Shown: one piece after another, positions 1-12,169 of the stretch
Position numbering within the stretch: the stretch's first letter is position 1
How the letters are laid out: every line of letters starts with the position of its first letter
NCBI GenBank assembly: GCA_026545225.1
Contig: CM048851.1
Coordinates: forward strand, 34,623,956-34,687,955
Length of the DNA stretch: 64,000 nucleotides
Source: Cornus controversa
Taxonomy: Eukaryota; Streptophyta; Magnoliopsida; Cornales; Cornaceae
Reading direction: 5' to 3'
Made by a program: the position numbers and the translations under genes
The notes under the pieces: generated by a model
Seen by the model: the letters and a program-made list of their open reading frames with translations, nothing else
The model's database searches: none
What the model was told of the DNA's origin: nothing

Positions 1-85
1 GCTTGGCTAGTTATACTGAGGTCTTTTCATTTATACTTAGCGTTCGGCTAGTCATGCCGAGGTCTTTTTCTGAAAATTTAAAATC
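1..85 (+). repeat. End of a ~42-bp tandem repeat array of a Tat element
   Basis: About two units of a degenerate repeat with core GGCTAGTCATGCCGAGGTC are visible at the window edge. The same unit recurs as a longer array at 23690-24063, where it follows an antisense extra ORF of a Tat element. Here it lies just downstream of the minus-strand pol 3' end, which is where such an antisense ORF would be expected to end. The rest lies outside the window. Confidence 0.55.
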
Positions 86-615
86 GTAAGACAGTGGCAT
101 TGTGCAGCGGACTTTTGCTTCATTGCACAATCCCACTGCCTTTATGTATGGCAGACGGAACTCGTTATATCAATTCAAAAGAAGGCTTTTATTAATTCGA
201 TGTGGGACACAACTCGCTATGGAATTTTACGAACTCTATTGAATTAAAGTGTACTGGTCACACATAGTACCTTTTCAGGTGCATGGCGTTCTAAGGTTTT
301 TCAACTATGACTCCATTGCCATGAACCCTTTGTAGTCTGTAAGCTCCCTTTCTGATAACTTCGATTACCTAAAATGGGCTTTCCCACTTTACTGTCAATT
401 TGCCTGTATTCAATTCTTTGGTGTTGCTGGTCACCTAGCGCAAGACCAGTCTCCTCATTCGAATGATCAGGGTTTGACCTTTTTGTTATAAGCGTTGTAA
501 AGGCTCTGTTGGTAGGATATCATCCTAATCTACACAACTTCTCTCTCTTCCTCAAGCAGGTCTAGATTGTGCTCGATTTAAAGGTTATTTTCTTGTTCTT
601 CGAATGACTCAGTCC

Positions 616-1269
616 TTAAGGTGGGAACTCCGAGCTCGACTGAAATGACGGCCTCCAGCGGCCTTTCCTTTTTTCTAGCTTTTTCCTGATATTCTCAAAT
701 ATGGTCTTGTGTGTGATCTCAGTCTGGCCATTCCTTTGTGGGTATGACCCTGAGAAAAGTTTTTGGTTAATCCCATTCTTTGTGAAAAACCCCTGAATGA
801 ACTGGTTGTCTAGGTTTCTCCTGTTGTCCATAATTATCGATGTAAGGATGCCAAATCAGCATATGATGTTGTTCCAGATGAACATTTTAACTTGCGAATG
901 AGTTACTACGGCGTATGCCTCTACTTCCACCCATTTAGTGAAATAGTCCGTGGCTAGGATGACGTACTTCTTTTTCTGCGCAATGATCGGCAGAGGTCCC
1001 ACCATGTCCATCCCCCATTGGGCGAAAAGCCATGGGCTGGTTATTGGATTCAGGTTTCCTGATGGTTGGTATAGCAGTTGGGCGTGTTTTTGGCATTTAT
1101 CACAATTTCTGAAATACTCCACTGCGTCATATGCCATATATGGCCAAAAGTACCCGAGCGTTAGAGCTCTATGGGCTAATAACCTTCCTCTCGAATGGTT
1201 CCCGCAAACCCCTTCGTGGATTTCCTTCAGGACTTTGGCTGCCTCCGTTGGTGTCAGGCATTGTAGCAA
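616..1269 (-). pseudogene. Integrase fragment of the Tat element (H2C2 finger + core)
   Basis: The piece at 1269-856 holds an H2C2-type zinc finger (His pair in the GNHSRGRLLAH stretch, then CDKCQ) followed by the start of the integrase core, with MDMVGPL and ATDYFTKW around the first catalytic Asp. The piece at 831-616 continues with the second core half (GSYPQRNGQTE). The two are separated by a frame break at about 832-855. In other Tat elements this is one continuous domain that joins cDNA to the chromosome. Confidence 0.8.
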
Positions 1270-1321
1270 CGGTCCTGAATATAATCTCCTATAGAGGTGA
1301 TCATTAATTATGGTGTATTTG

Positions 1322-2511
1322 TGTGAGTTGCGCGGTGCGAATGCGGTTGTGAAAAGTATTTTAGAACCTAGAAGGGGGTGAATAGGATTACTTGCTCGTT
1401 TGCTTAATTTTTTAATTAAATCAATTTTAAGTCCAATTAATCAAACAATTAAAGCAAGTAAATAAATAAAGTGCAAGTAAAGAAAATAATACACCAGATA
1501 TACATGAAAATCCAAGACGAAAAAAAACCACGGAGAGAGGCGGCACGCCTCAGGAAACCAATTCACGATGATGAAGCAAAGTACAACAGACTCTGTCTCA
1601 GTCTCACACCCCTCTTCACTATATTAAGGATCTGATGCAGAACACCTCAAGCTTATGATTGCGATAACATATCCAACTGCTGCAGACTTTCGGCTAATTT
1701 CACAATCCTTACATAAAGGTTGCTGGAAGAACCAAAATACTCAGTAAGTATTTTTTTCCTTTCGTAGTGCAATCTGGTCACCTTTCTTCCTCAGCAAGCA
1801 AGCAAGCGAAGAACCATCAATCCAATATTCTGATCAGCAGATAGATTTGATACAGTCTCTGAGTAGCTAATCAGAATTAAAACACCATCCTAAATATCAC
1901 TCGTGAAGTATGGATGTGTGTTATTAAAAATATATAACCCTAATTATATTGTATATACTTTCTCTCTCTAAAAATATTAATTTTTCAGGGCACACCTTTT
2001 GTAGAGAAAATATGGATACATATATATAGACTAGGACGTCCTAATTCTACTTGAAAAAGAAGTTAAATACCAAAATAGAACTCTCCTAGAAGTTTCAAAC
2101 CCAATAGGAATCAGAATTTCTGTCAAAATTTGTTTCCTATTTGGAACAGGCTAAGTGGGACCGGTGCCAAATAAATAGGACCGGTGAGACTTCGTAAAAA
2201 CTTGCAGAAACTAACTTACCGAAAAAAGTTAGACCGGTCCTAAATATTAGGAACCGGTCCTATTTTGAAAAACCTTAATATTTTTATTTAAACTCTGATT
2301 TTTCAAAATAGGCTCAGAAATAAAAAGTGCAGAGTGTCCTCACCATACTTACCTGTACTATATGGTGTTCTAATTGATTTGTCCGCATCCACGCACTTGA
2401 ATATTAGCTCAAAATTATCGACGATCGATACAAAGAATAAGTCAAAAATTACATTTCGATCAATCAAGTTTTGATCACCGAAATATGCCAATTACAAATT
2501 TATATCTCACA
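1322..2511. mobile_element. Solo LTR (1190 bp) inserted in the Tat pol, TSD ATTTG
   Basis: The insert starts with TGTGAG and ends with CTCACA, the TG...CA ends of an LTR. It is flanked by identical 5-bp duplications ATTTG at 1317-1321 and 2512-2516. Joining the flanks at one ATTTG copy brings the RNase H-like and H2C2 parts of pol back into continuity. Inside are a short AGAAGGGGGTGAATAGG motif and several GGACCGGT-type inverted repeats (about 2158-2265). No coding capacity is seen. A related repeat appears to flank the copia element in the deSI gene intron. Confidence 0.8.
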
Positions 2512-2599
2512 ATTTGGTTTCTTTCATCATTAGTTTTTTCAAATTTCTTTTTTGTTTCGGAAGGATCCCGTTCTTTAGGTACGCCTCGATCGAGTCCTT

Positions 2600-3318
2600 C
2601 TAGCTCAGCTCTCTTAGGATAACAAACACCTCCAGTGGTTTGGCAATGCTCGATTGACTTAATTCTTCTATGGAGGATACCCTCAACAAGGATTCATTTA
2701 CATAGGAGGCCAAACAGGCTAACCGGTCAGCCACTTCATTCCTCTCACGCAGAATATGGTTATGCCTTACTTCGTCAAATTCTTTCAGATTCTCGAACAC
2801 TGTTTCTCAGTAGGTGTTCATCTTATCCTCCCTCACCTGGTATTCTCCGTTGACTTGACTAACAACTAGTTGGGAATCGCTAAAGACGGTCAATTTCCTT
2901 ATTTGTAGTGATTTTACCAGTCGGAGTCCGATGAGGAGAGCCTCGTAATCCACCACTTTATTTGAGGCTTCAAAATCAAATCTTACCGCATGATGCAGGA
3001 CAGTTCCATCTGGAGTTTTGACCTCAATCCAGCCCTCAATCCTGTTTGACTTGACGACCCGTCAACATATATCTCCCACGTAGGGTGATCCTCATATTCA
3101 TCTTCTGGTTCATCACATTCTAAGAGGAAATCGGCCAACGCTTGACCTTTTCTGGTCGTTCGGGGCTCGAAACGGATGTCATAAGCGCTGAGGTCCATGG
3201 CCCACTTCATTTGTCTCCCAGTCATATCTGGTTTGCTGAGGATTGTCTTGAGCGGCAAGCTTGTTAGAAAAATTATCGGGTAGGACTCGAAGTAATGTCT
3301 CAACTTTTTTTTTTGCAT
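2600..3318 (-). pseudogene. RNase H and RNase H-like domains of the Tat element
   Basis: The 3318-2983 piece carries the RT thumb/RNase H junction, an ALADFLLEC stretch and the RNase H start IYVDGSSS with its catalytic Asp. After a frame change the region to 2600 continues with SDSQLVVSQVNGEY and a C-terminal RERNEVADRLA helix, as in the RVT_3 domain. In a working element these domains remove the RNA strand of the RNA:DNA hybrid. Frame breaks lie near 2982 and 2805. Confidence 0.75.
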
Positions 3319-3543
3319 GTATGAGAGCCAAAATTAGTTCTCTACTTTCGAGTATCTATTTTCCACGTTCATCATTGTCTTACTGGAATAATATACTGGT
3401 TGCTACCTCTAATCCTCCTCACGGACTAATGCAGCACTCGTAGATACCTTTGACATTGCCAGGTACATAAATAATATCTCGCCGGGCCTCGAAATCAAAA
3501 GGATTGGCGCTGAGGTCATATACTCATTTAACCTTCTCAACGT

Positions 3544-4425
3544 TTATGTCTGATTTGTTCCCCATATATCCCCATTCTTTTTCCTAATTGCGTTAAAGAA
3601 GGGTTCGCATATGTCCGAGAGGCAGGATATGAATCGACTAAGAGCAGTGATTCGGCTTTTCAAAACTTGCATTTCCCGATGAGTTTTTGGTTCTGCAATT
3701 TGGATTAGTGTTGACGCCTGTAACAGACTCATATGTATTCCAATTTTGCTGACCATATGACCGAGGAATTGTCCCAATGAAACTCTGAACAAGCATTTCA
3801 TCGGGTTTAACTTTACTCGGTATTTTCTGAGGGTTTTAAATATTTCTTGCAGATGCTGTAGGTGATCCTGCCTCCTTTTGCTTTTGACCACCATGTCGTT
3901 GATGTAGGCTTCCATAATTTTTCTGATCTGGTTCTTGAAGACTCGATTGATCATTCGTTAGTACGTTGCCCTCACATTTTTTAATTCAAAGGGCATTACC
4001 CTGTAGAAGTAAGTGTCCCCTTCAGTGATGAATGATGTCTTCTCTTCGTCTCTCGAGTTCATCGGGATCTGATTGTAACCTGAGTAGGTGTCTAAGAAGG
4101 TCAGTCACTTATACCCAACGGTGGCGTCTACCATCTAATCTATTTTTAGAAGATGGTAGCTATCCTTCGTACATGCTTTGTTTAAGTTAGTGAAGTCGAT
4201 ACACATTCTCCATTTCCTATTATCGTTCTTTACCACCACTACATTTGAGAGCCATTCTGGGTACCTTACTTCTTTGATGAAACCCGCCTGAAGCAGACGA
4301 CCAACTTCTTTGACAATTATCTTATTTCTTTCTGGGGCGAACCTCTTTTGTTTGTGCTTAATCGAAATGCTGGTGGGGTTCACGTTTAGAGAATGTTCTG
4401 CTAGGTCAGGGTCTATGCTAGGCAT
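3544..4425 (-). pseudogene. Reverse transcriptase fragment of the Tat element
   Basis: The 4425-4135 piece matches the RT fingers (MPSIDPDLAEHSL, AGFIKEVRYPEWL, WRMCIDFTNLNKAC). The 3954-3544 piece holds the palm end with AYINDMVVKSK, where the usual catalytic Y-x-D-D reads Y-I-N-D: the first Asp is replaced by Asn. The stretch between (4134-3955) has in-frame stops but still reads as RT palm. The enzyme would be inactive from the stops alone. Confidence 0.8.
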
Positions 4426-4972
4426 GTTGAGATAACTCCAGGCAAATGCATCTCTGTTCCTTCTTAGTACGCCGATCAGCTCGTCTTCTTCCTTTTCTTG
4501 CAGAAGCGTCCTGATTTGCGTACTTTTACTTTCTTCTGGATTTCCTAGTTGGACAACCTAGAGCGGTTCTATAGGCTGAGCTATGCTTTCGGTGCCTTCT
4601 TCCTCGGGCATGCCTGGCTTTTGTGATTGCTATTGGGCGTCTGTCTCTGTATTTTCCTCTCCATTTTTTGGCGTGCGCTTGACTGTAAGCGAGTAGCACT
4701 CTTTTGCTACTACTTGGTCACTGCGAAGGTCCATTGTAAATTAAATGTTGTATAGAGATGTTTGCATCACATTGACAATTGAGAACCAAAAATTCAGTGG
4801 CCCAAATTTATTCAATAAGCGCTATCAGTCAACCACGACAGCTTGGAATGGTCTACCCGCCCCCTCTTTGCTTTAGTTTTCTATTGTATGGATAGGAAAA
4901 ATAAAGAAAAAACAAAAAAAAATTGCCAACATTTATAAATATAAAGAAATATGAGTCTGGAGAAATAAAGGG

Positions 4973-5258
4973 AGAGAGAACAATTAGATAATTGAGAAAG
5001 AGAGCAAATATGCCTCACATATATTTATACGCATTTTACCACCTCTCAATTTTGGCGCATACATCACCAAACCTATTATATAAATGCACCTCACTTAACC
5101 AGTCACACTCATGCACAATTAGTGATACATCATTCCACCAATCCAAAGCTTCCAAGTCAATTCCAATTAACAAACTTCAATTATCATATCTCAGCTGGCT
5201 AGGACAAACAATGCATTTGATATATTAATTAACTAATGAAGTGGACCCCATATACACA
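4973..5258 (-). repeat. Left LTR (3' LTR in element sense) of the copia element
   Basis: This stretch aligns with 10008-10245 over most of its length: same CATATATTTATACGCATTTTACC block, same AAACCTATTATATAAATGCA block, same ATCTCAGCTGGCT block. Its right end TATACACA abuts the polypurine tract. The left boundary is approximate because the termini are diverged. Confidence 0.7.
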
Positions 5259-5540
5259 ACACTCCCCCTTGGAGTTCACTACTCTTGCACTAAGAATATG
5301 CCTTGTTAAAACCTTGCTAATAAAAACACAGTGGGATAAAAACTTAGCGAAGGAAAAAGAGTACAATATTCTTATGTATCTGAAAATGGTATTATATGAG
5401 TTAGAACTGCCACATTAAAAACATTAAAACCTTGTCAGGAAAACTCAGTGGGATAAAACCTGGACAAAGGAAAAGAGTACAGTATAACAATACATTTTCA
5501 ATCAATTGCTCTCCCTCATAAGCACAAATGTTGCAATAAA

Positions 5541-6884
5541 TCAGCATGTAAGATCCTCCAGTTGATGCATTCTAATATTATACACCAGCTTCTTAAATGT
5601 TGTGGTTAGTAATGCTTTAGTGAATAAATCTGCTAAATTATCATTCAAACGTATCTGTTGAACATCAATGTCACAACTCTTTTGAACTTCGTGTGTGTAG
5701 AAGAACTTTGGTGAAATATGTTTGGTTTTATCACCTTTGATGTATCCTCCTCTTATTTGAGTAATACATGCAACATTATCTTCAAATAATATTGTTGGAC
5801 TATCTTTTATCGGAGATAGTTCACATATTTTTTGAATATGTTGAACCCTAAATCTCAACTAGACGCACTCCCGGCTTGCTTTATGAATTGTCAGTATTTC
5901 AGAGTGATTTGAAGAAATTACAGTTAGTGTTTGCTTCATAGATCGTCATGATATAACAGTGTTGCCACAAGTAAACAAGTATCTTGTTTGTGATCGAGCT
6001 TTATGTGAGTCAAAAAGATAACCTGCATCTGCATATCCAATACCCGGGGCCTCTGATTCTTTTGAATAAAATAATCCCATATCAGTTATTCCACGAAGGT
6101 AACGCAAAATGTGTTTGACCCTATTCCAATGTCTCCGAGTTGGTGCATAACTATATCGTGCTAGCAAATTAACTGAAAATGTTATGTTAGGTCGAATGCA
6201 ATTTGCAAGGTACATAAGAGCACCAGTTGCACTAAGATATGGTACTTCAGGACCAAGAAGTTCTTCTCCATCTTCCTTAGGACGAAAAAGATCTTTATTA
6301 ACATCATGTGATCGGACAATCATTGGAGAGCTCAATGGGAGAGCTTTATCCATATAAAAACGTTTCAAGACCTTTTCTGTGTGTGTTGTCTGATGGATAA
6401 GAATTACGCTTGATAAATGCTCGATCTGCAAGCTGAGACAAAATTTTATTTTTTTAAGACTTTTATCTCATATTCTCTCTTTAAATAATTAACGGCTGTG
6501 GTGAGCTTTTCAGGAGTTCCTACAATATTTAGAACGTCAACATATACTGCTATAATCGCAAATCTAGATCACGACTTCTTAATAAAAATGCATGGACAAA
6601 TTGGATTATTCACACATCCTTCTTTCAATAAGTACTTTGAGGCGATTGTACCACACGCGTTTAGATTGCTTCAATCCATACAAGGATCGTTGTAACTTGA
6701 TTGAGTACATGTTACGTGGTTTTAAATTATTTATTTCAGTCATTTTAAATCCTTCAAGGATTTTCATATAAATATTACTATTTAGTGATCTATATAAATA
6801 TTCCGTAACCACACCCATTAGACGCATATCCAGTCCTTCTAAGACTGTCAAACTGATCAAGAAACGAAATGTGAATGCATCCAT
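5541..6884 (-). pseudogene. Copia RT and RNase H remnant
   Basis: Three minus-strand pieces line up. 6884-6606 is the RT fingers/palm (LQRSLYGLKQSKRVWYNRL). 6431-5946 is the RT C-terminus and connection (LGPEVPYLSATGALMYLANC, RHWNRVKHILRYLRGI). 5858-5541 is the RNase H end (KTKHISPKFFYTHE, NLADLFTKAL). The catalytic YVDD block between 6606 and 6431 is disrupted by frame breaks. Confidence 0.8.
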
Positions 6885-7179
6885 TATAGGAGAGTATGTT
6901 TCTTCATAATCAATACCGGGTCTCTATGAGAAACCTTGGACTACAAGTCGTGTTTTGTATCTTATGATCTCATTTGTCTCATTTCATTTTTGTACAAATA
7001 CTCATTTGTACCGTACAGACTTCACATCATCAGGTGTTTGGATTACAGGTCTAAATACTTCACGTTTTGCCAATGAATCTAACTCTGCCTGTATTGCTTC
7101 TTTCTATTTTGGCCAATCATTTATGCGTTAACACTCTTCGACATTTTGAAATTCTATATCCTCATTATTTTTTGTAATA

Positions 7180-8786
7180 TCAAGAGTAACTGTAAAGGAG
7201 AATATATTGTCGACAATAAACTTTATTTCTATTCCATATTTTTTCATAATTTATTGAGATCTCAATATTTTCAAGTATCGGTGCCTTTTCTGGGGCTTGT
7301 GCCTCTTTTAGGACTACTTGCTCAGAAAATTTAAATTGATCAATCATTTCTATTGCTTCCTTTGCAAATGTGGCATTTTCAAGAGTGCTTATTACTTTAT
7401 ACACTTTCACTTGTACTTTCCTCTCCCGGGTAACATTATCTTTTGCTCCTATAGGTCTACCACGCTTCTAGCGTGGCTTAGATACATCAACTATAGTGCT
7501 AATAGATTGTCCTTCAGGAATATCAATTCTTGCTGGGATATTTGCAGCTGGTATATGTGATTTTGTTACTTTCTTTGTGTCAGTAAATGCATTTGGCAAT
7601 TGATTTGCAATATTTTGGAAATGAATGATCCCCTGAACTTCTAGTTCACACTGATTTGTGCGAGGATCAAAATATGATAATTCCAAGGCATTCAAGTGAT
7701 CTCACGCCGCTCATCGGGTTGTTTCTTTTCTCTTCCTAATGGTGGAAAACTGGCTTATCAAAATGACAATCAGCAAACCGTGCTTTAAAGACATCACCTG
7801 TCATAGGTTCAAGATATCTAATAATAGATGAAGAATCAAAACCTACATATATTTCAAGTCTATTCTGGGGTCCCATCTTGGTTTGTTGTAATGGTGCAAT
7901 GGGGACATGTACATCACAACCAAAAACTCGTAAGTGAGAAATATTTAGTTGTTGACCAAGTATAAGTTGTAATGGTGAGAAATTATGGTAAGCAATTGGT
8001 CTAATAAGGACTAAGGATGCTGCATATAATATGGTATGTCCCCAAGTATAAATGTGTAGTTTTGTTCTCATAAGTAGTGGTCTGGCAATTAACTGAAAAC
8101 GTTTAATAAAAGATTCTGCCAGACCATTCTGAGTATGAGTGTGTGCAATAGGATGTTCAACATCAATACTAATTGACATGCAATAACATCAAATGCTTGG
8201 GATGTGAATTCTCCGGCATTATCAAGACGAATTGTCTTGATTGAATAATCCAAATTTGTGCCCGTAATTGAATTATTTGAGCAAGAAGTCTAGCAAATGC
8301 AACATTACGAGAAAAAAGTAGACTAACATGTGACCATCGTATTGATGCATCTATTAAAACTATAAAATAACGAAATGGTCCACATGGTGAATGAATTGAC
8401 TCAAATATATCCCCTCGAAATCGTTGTAAAAATGTTGGGGATTCAATAATGACTTTTGAAGGAGATGGCCTGACAATCAATTTGCCTTGTGAGCATGCAG
8501 AACATGAATAATCACTTGTCAAAAGAATCTTCGGGTTCTTTAATGGATGCTCATGTGAATTCTTAATAATTCGGTGCATCATAGTTGACCCCGGATGAAC
8601 AATGCGATTATGCCAAAGTATAAAAATCATTGGGTCAGAACACTTATGGTGTATCACTGCATGTAATTCAATTGTTCTTATAGTCATATGATATAATTCA
8701 GAAGAAAAAGTATGAAGTTTCTCTAATACATGCTTCTGGTATGAAACAATAGATGTAATACAGAGATGTTCTATATTCCCTTTCAT
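7180..8786 (-). pseudogene. Copia GAG-pre-integrase and integrase remnant
   Basis: 8786-8169 holds the pre-integrase domain (LWHNRIVHPGSTMMHRII, with a CSACSQGK cysteine pair) and the start of the integrase core (FRGDIFESIHSPCGPFRYF). 8179-7736 continues with AHTHTQNGLAESFIKR and HLRVFGCDVHVP. The linker to RT (7695-7180) is low in recognisable motifs. The first core Asp is kept (GDIF), but the pieces lie in different frames. Confidence 0.8.
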
Positions 8787-8794
8787 TTATAGTT

Positions 8795-9350
8795 TCAATA
8801 TGTTTCATTTATAGTTTCAATATGATATCCGTTACGACGCATATATTTAAAACTCAACAAATTTCTTCTAGATTTGGAAGAGTACATTGCATCATTAATG
8901 GATAATTTTGTTCCACATGCTAACACAAAATTGGCTCTTCCGAAGTCTTTATTTAAATCTGCATGACCTGATATTGTATTGATACTAGTTTCAGCTAATG
9001 TTACATGAGAAAAATATTTCTTATCTTGGAAGATAGTATATGTTGTGGCACTATCTGCTAGACATATATATTTACTATTTATTTTGGGCTTAATCAATGC
9101 ATTAGTCAGATCCATGCCTTCCTTACATATGCAAAAAATATATTCGATTATTTTAAAAGGAATATGAAAATAGATAAAATAAAAGTACATTGAAACAGAC
9201 AAAATAAAAATACACTGATACAAGCAAAATAAAAATACACTGATACAAGCAAAATAGAAGCACATTGATAAAAGGAAAACAAAAGCACACTGGAACAAAC
9301 AAACTAACGTTAAAAGAAAACACATAAATTAGTGTGGACATTTCCATCAC
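8795..9350 (-). pseudogene. Copia protease region preceded by repeat-encoded hydrophobic stretch
   Basis: About 9150-8795 reads as the retropepsin-like region of this copia group: CLADSATTYTIF, where DSAT replaces the usual D-[ST]-G active site, then YFSHVTLAE, SGRRNLLSF-like and NGYHIETI stretches. The part upstream (9300-9176) only encodes a hydrophobic stretch because a 25-bp minisatellite has expanded there; it is not a real membrane protein. Confidence 0.65.
9176..9300. repeat. Minisatellite, five 25-bp units
   Basis: Five head-to-tail 25-bp units start at 9176, 9201, 9226, 9251 and 9276, each beginning AAAAT or AAAAC. Units 2 and 3 are identical; the others differ by a few bases. The array sits in the copia element between the missing gag and the protease. 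As 25 is not a multiple of three, each unit added shifts the frame. Confidence 0.85.
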
Positions 9351-10007
9351 CGAGATTCATGGCATCCAAGTGGATCTCCACATCAAGGATCTATGATAAG
9401 TAGTTTTTTTTTTCTCAAAATATCGAGGGCAACGAAATGAAGCTTTCAAAGGTTTAACATTATCAGAAAACTATAAATGACAAAACAATGCAGTTAGAAT
9501 CATATATTTAAAAACATGCATAATGACATGATATTTATATTTATAAGAAAATAGTAATATGCATCATGTATTTATTTAATAAAGTTATGAAAGTAATAAA
9601 CCATTAAACTTGTAAAGGAAACAGAAATAATAAGCCATTAATAAAACAACTTTAAAGGGAACGGTAAATGAAATAGTAACATTAAACTTGAAATGCATCA
9701 TATATATATATATAACTTATTAATAGGAAGCAATAACAATAAATTGATATATATAATAACTCAAGCTTCAGTGTAAAGAAAATTTAATTTTTAATTTTGT
9801 GAAACTCGTGAAACTTCGAGTTTGCAAAAAGTATCAAATGTGAATGACTTAACATTCGTGAGACTTCAGGTTCAATAATTTAATTTTAGTAAAATATAAA
9901 CAAAAATATTATAACATTATAAGATATAAAAATAATAATTAATTTTATTACCATTTGATGTAAGAAAAAAAAAAAAAATTCTTCTCACTTGAAAGACACT
10001 CGTGCTG

Positions 10008-10265
10008 ATAACAATTAAAGAATTAAGAAAGAGAGCAATAACATGCCTCGCATATATTTATACGCATTTTACCGGCTCTCAATTTCGACGCCTGCATCAC
10101 CAAACCTATTATATAAATGCATCTCACTTAACCAATAACACTCATCATTCCACCAATCCAAAGCTTCCAAGCCAATACCAATTAGCCGACTTCAATTACC
10201 ATATCTCAGCTGGCTGAGACAAACAATACATTTGATATATTATTTTTTTCAACTAACATGATAAA
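10008..10265 (-). repeat. Right LTR (5' LTR in element sense) of the copia element
   Basis: Diverged copy of the left LTR at 4973-5258. The two agree up to the TTTGATATATTA block (about 10231-10242) and then separate, so the outer end is truncated or replaced. The primer-binding-like sequence lies directly inside it. Confidence 0.65.
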
Positions 10266-10732
10266 TATATAAGAACTTAAATTACAATATTATAAATAAT
10301 TGACCAGCTGAAAATTCGATCAAAATGGGTCCAACGAACTAGTGAAAATATACATATAACGACTGAAAATGCCCCCATTGCACCACCCCACTGTCTGTAT
10401 GCATCTTCTTCAGGAATATAATTCCACTGCAACTGTGAGAAACATTGGATATAAAAGTGGCAAAGATTCATTTAGCATGCATGAGGACAACAATAATGTA
10501 AGAGTGATATATAATATGACCCACACAAACCATCAAGTGGATGGGAGAGCCATTGGGATCCCCATTCCGATGGCGTCTTATCTGTCTTTTTGATTCCTTC
10601 TTCATAATGTAATGTGTATATATATATATATATAGATATCGGAAAATTACAAGGAACAAAGTGCTCTCGATGATTTGAGCAAAGGCAGTATTAAAGGTAG
10701 CCACGTGGTCTGTCATTGCATGTATGAAAACT

Positions 10733-10828
10733 TATATATATATATATATGAACATGACCTTTCATATCAACTACTCATATATGCTCTCTACAGTGTGAAA
10801 GGTCATGTTCATATATATATATATATAT
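10733..10828. repeat. Inverted repeat / MITE-like hairpin
   Basis: The arm ATATATGAACATGACCTTTCA (to 10774) is mirrored by TGAAAGGTCATGTTCATATAT (from 10796), with (TA)n extending both arms outward and a loop of about 20 bases. It looks like a small foldback element or the relic of one. Confidence 0.6.
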
Positions 10829-11045
10829 GAAGTTGCGCTTCATTTTCTTTATTTATTTCTTTTTCTCATTTTGCAATTACAGATGATATGTCTAGTTGTT
10901 ATTTGAGTCACATAAGTGATCAAGATATAATAGATAATGATGATTAAGGAGTATTCTCTAATTAGTTTTAGTAAGTCCAATATAAACCATATTTAATTTA
11001 GTCTACTCCTTGTGATGAAACTAGTTGATCCCTCATAACATGAGA

Positions 11046-11345
11046 GTAGATATTGGATGGGTCAAAAGATCAAATACTTCACTGGAAGAGAAGGGTAAAA
11101 ATCTTCTCTGATGATGAATAATAATAGAATTATACGTGTTTATTTTAAAAATAAAAAATTTAAAATATATATATATATATATATATAATATTTAATTAAT
11201 TTTATAACATGTAAGTAGATATTGGGGGCGCCAAAACAACAATACTTGATCCCAGAGAGTGAGTAAAAATCCTCTCTTTAATAACATAATGATAGAATAA
11301 TACTTGTTTATTTTAAAAATAAAAAGTTTAAAATATATATATAAA
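11046..11345. repeat. Tandem duplication, period ~169 bp
   Basis: GTAGATATTGG at 11046 recurs at 11215. Both units continue through a TAAAAATC-TCTCT stretch, a TTGTTTATTTTAAAAATAAA-like stretch and a TA-rich end. The second unit is slightly shorter. Confidence 0.65.
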
Positions 11346-12133
11346 AAAAAAAGTACACGTGGGTGAGTAGGCAAGCATGTATATACCCCCACATAGGAAA
11401 TGTCTAAACATTAAAAATACACCATATACCAACTTCCAGTCAGTATTTTTAGGACAACTCTACTTTTCAACGCAAACTAAACTACATTATCAGAGGCTGG
11501 CCCTTGTTAATCCATTAACTGTCTCACTTACCTACCAAAAAATACTCTTCAATGTTGATATGGCGAGTTTTCATTAGATGTCAGACTGGAGTCCATCACT
11601 TCAACTATTTTCGTGCACAGGAGAGAATCCGAATCCGCGGCTATATACACATGATATGTATCAGGCTATCAGCTATAGAGTCAAGTGTATGAAGCACTAG
11701 AGAGAGAGTGTATTTAACAAACATATATAGCAAGTAAATTGCTCTCCTAGTCCTAGCCTCACATATTCCCCTACCAGAAACCCCACTCTGAAACGAACGA
11801 TATGGTGTTAGAACATCACCAATGAGATAGTCAAACACACATTTGGAGATCAAATACATACCATAACAAAATAATAAAATGTTCAATGAATGGGTCCCAC
11901 TTATATATAACAACTACTCTCAACCAACTTGAATGATGCATTTTAATTGACTTGGTATACAAATGACATGGTATACCAAACTCACTCAATATCTACTCAA
12001 TAATGAAATAGTCAAATTTGTGGAATCCACTTGAGGTTAGCTAAGTGGTTAGCCGAATTACGCGAACCACCTAGTTAACCAAAGGTATATATATATATTT
12101 TTTTATGTCTTTGCTTTTCTCAAAATCCGTGCC

Positions 12134-12169
<36 letters not shown>

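Larger units (their letters stand above)
1..4740 (-). mobile_element. Ty3/gypsy Tat-lineage retrotransposon, decayed pol region
   Basis: Read on the minus strand, the domains run in the order of a gypsy pol: reverse transcriptase (4425-3544), RNase H (3318-2983), a second RNase H-like domain (about 2978-2600), then H2C2 zinc finger and integrase core (1269-616). The extra RNase H domain and the opposite-strand repeat tail at 1-85 are typical of the Tat lineage. No gag, protease or LTR is seen. The 5' side ends near 4740, short of the copia element that starts near 4973. Many stops and frameshifts make it non-functional. Confidence 0.85.
4973..10265 (-). mobile_element. Ty1/copia retrotransposon, degenerate
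   Basis: Direct repeats at about 4973-5258 and 10008-10265 are the LTRs. Inside, on the minus strand, lie protease, GAG-pre-integrase, integrase, RT and RNase H remnants in copia order. Beside the left LTR is a polypurine tract (minus strand AAGGGGGAGT, about 5259-5271). Beside the right LTR is a primer-binding-like TTATCAGCACGAG (about 9998-10010). No gag or CCHC knuckle was found, and the 9350-10000 stretch is AT-rich and non-coding. Numerous stops show it is dead. The outer end of the right LTR is lost, so no target duplication can be shown. Confidence 0.85.

Noticed and set aside
9153..9325. Hydrophobic, membrane-protein-like frame
   Set aside because: It is encoded by the 25-bp minisatellite inside a dead copia element.
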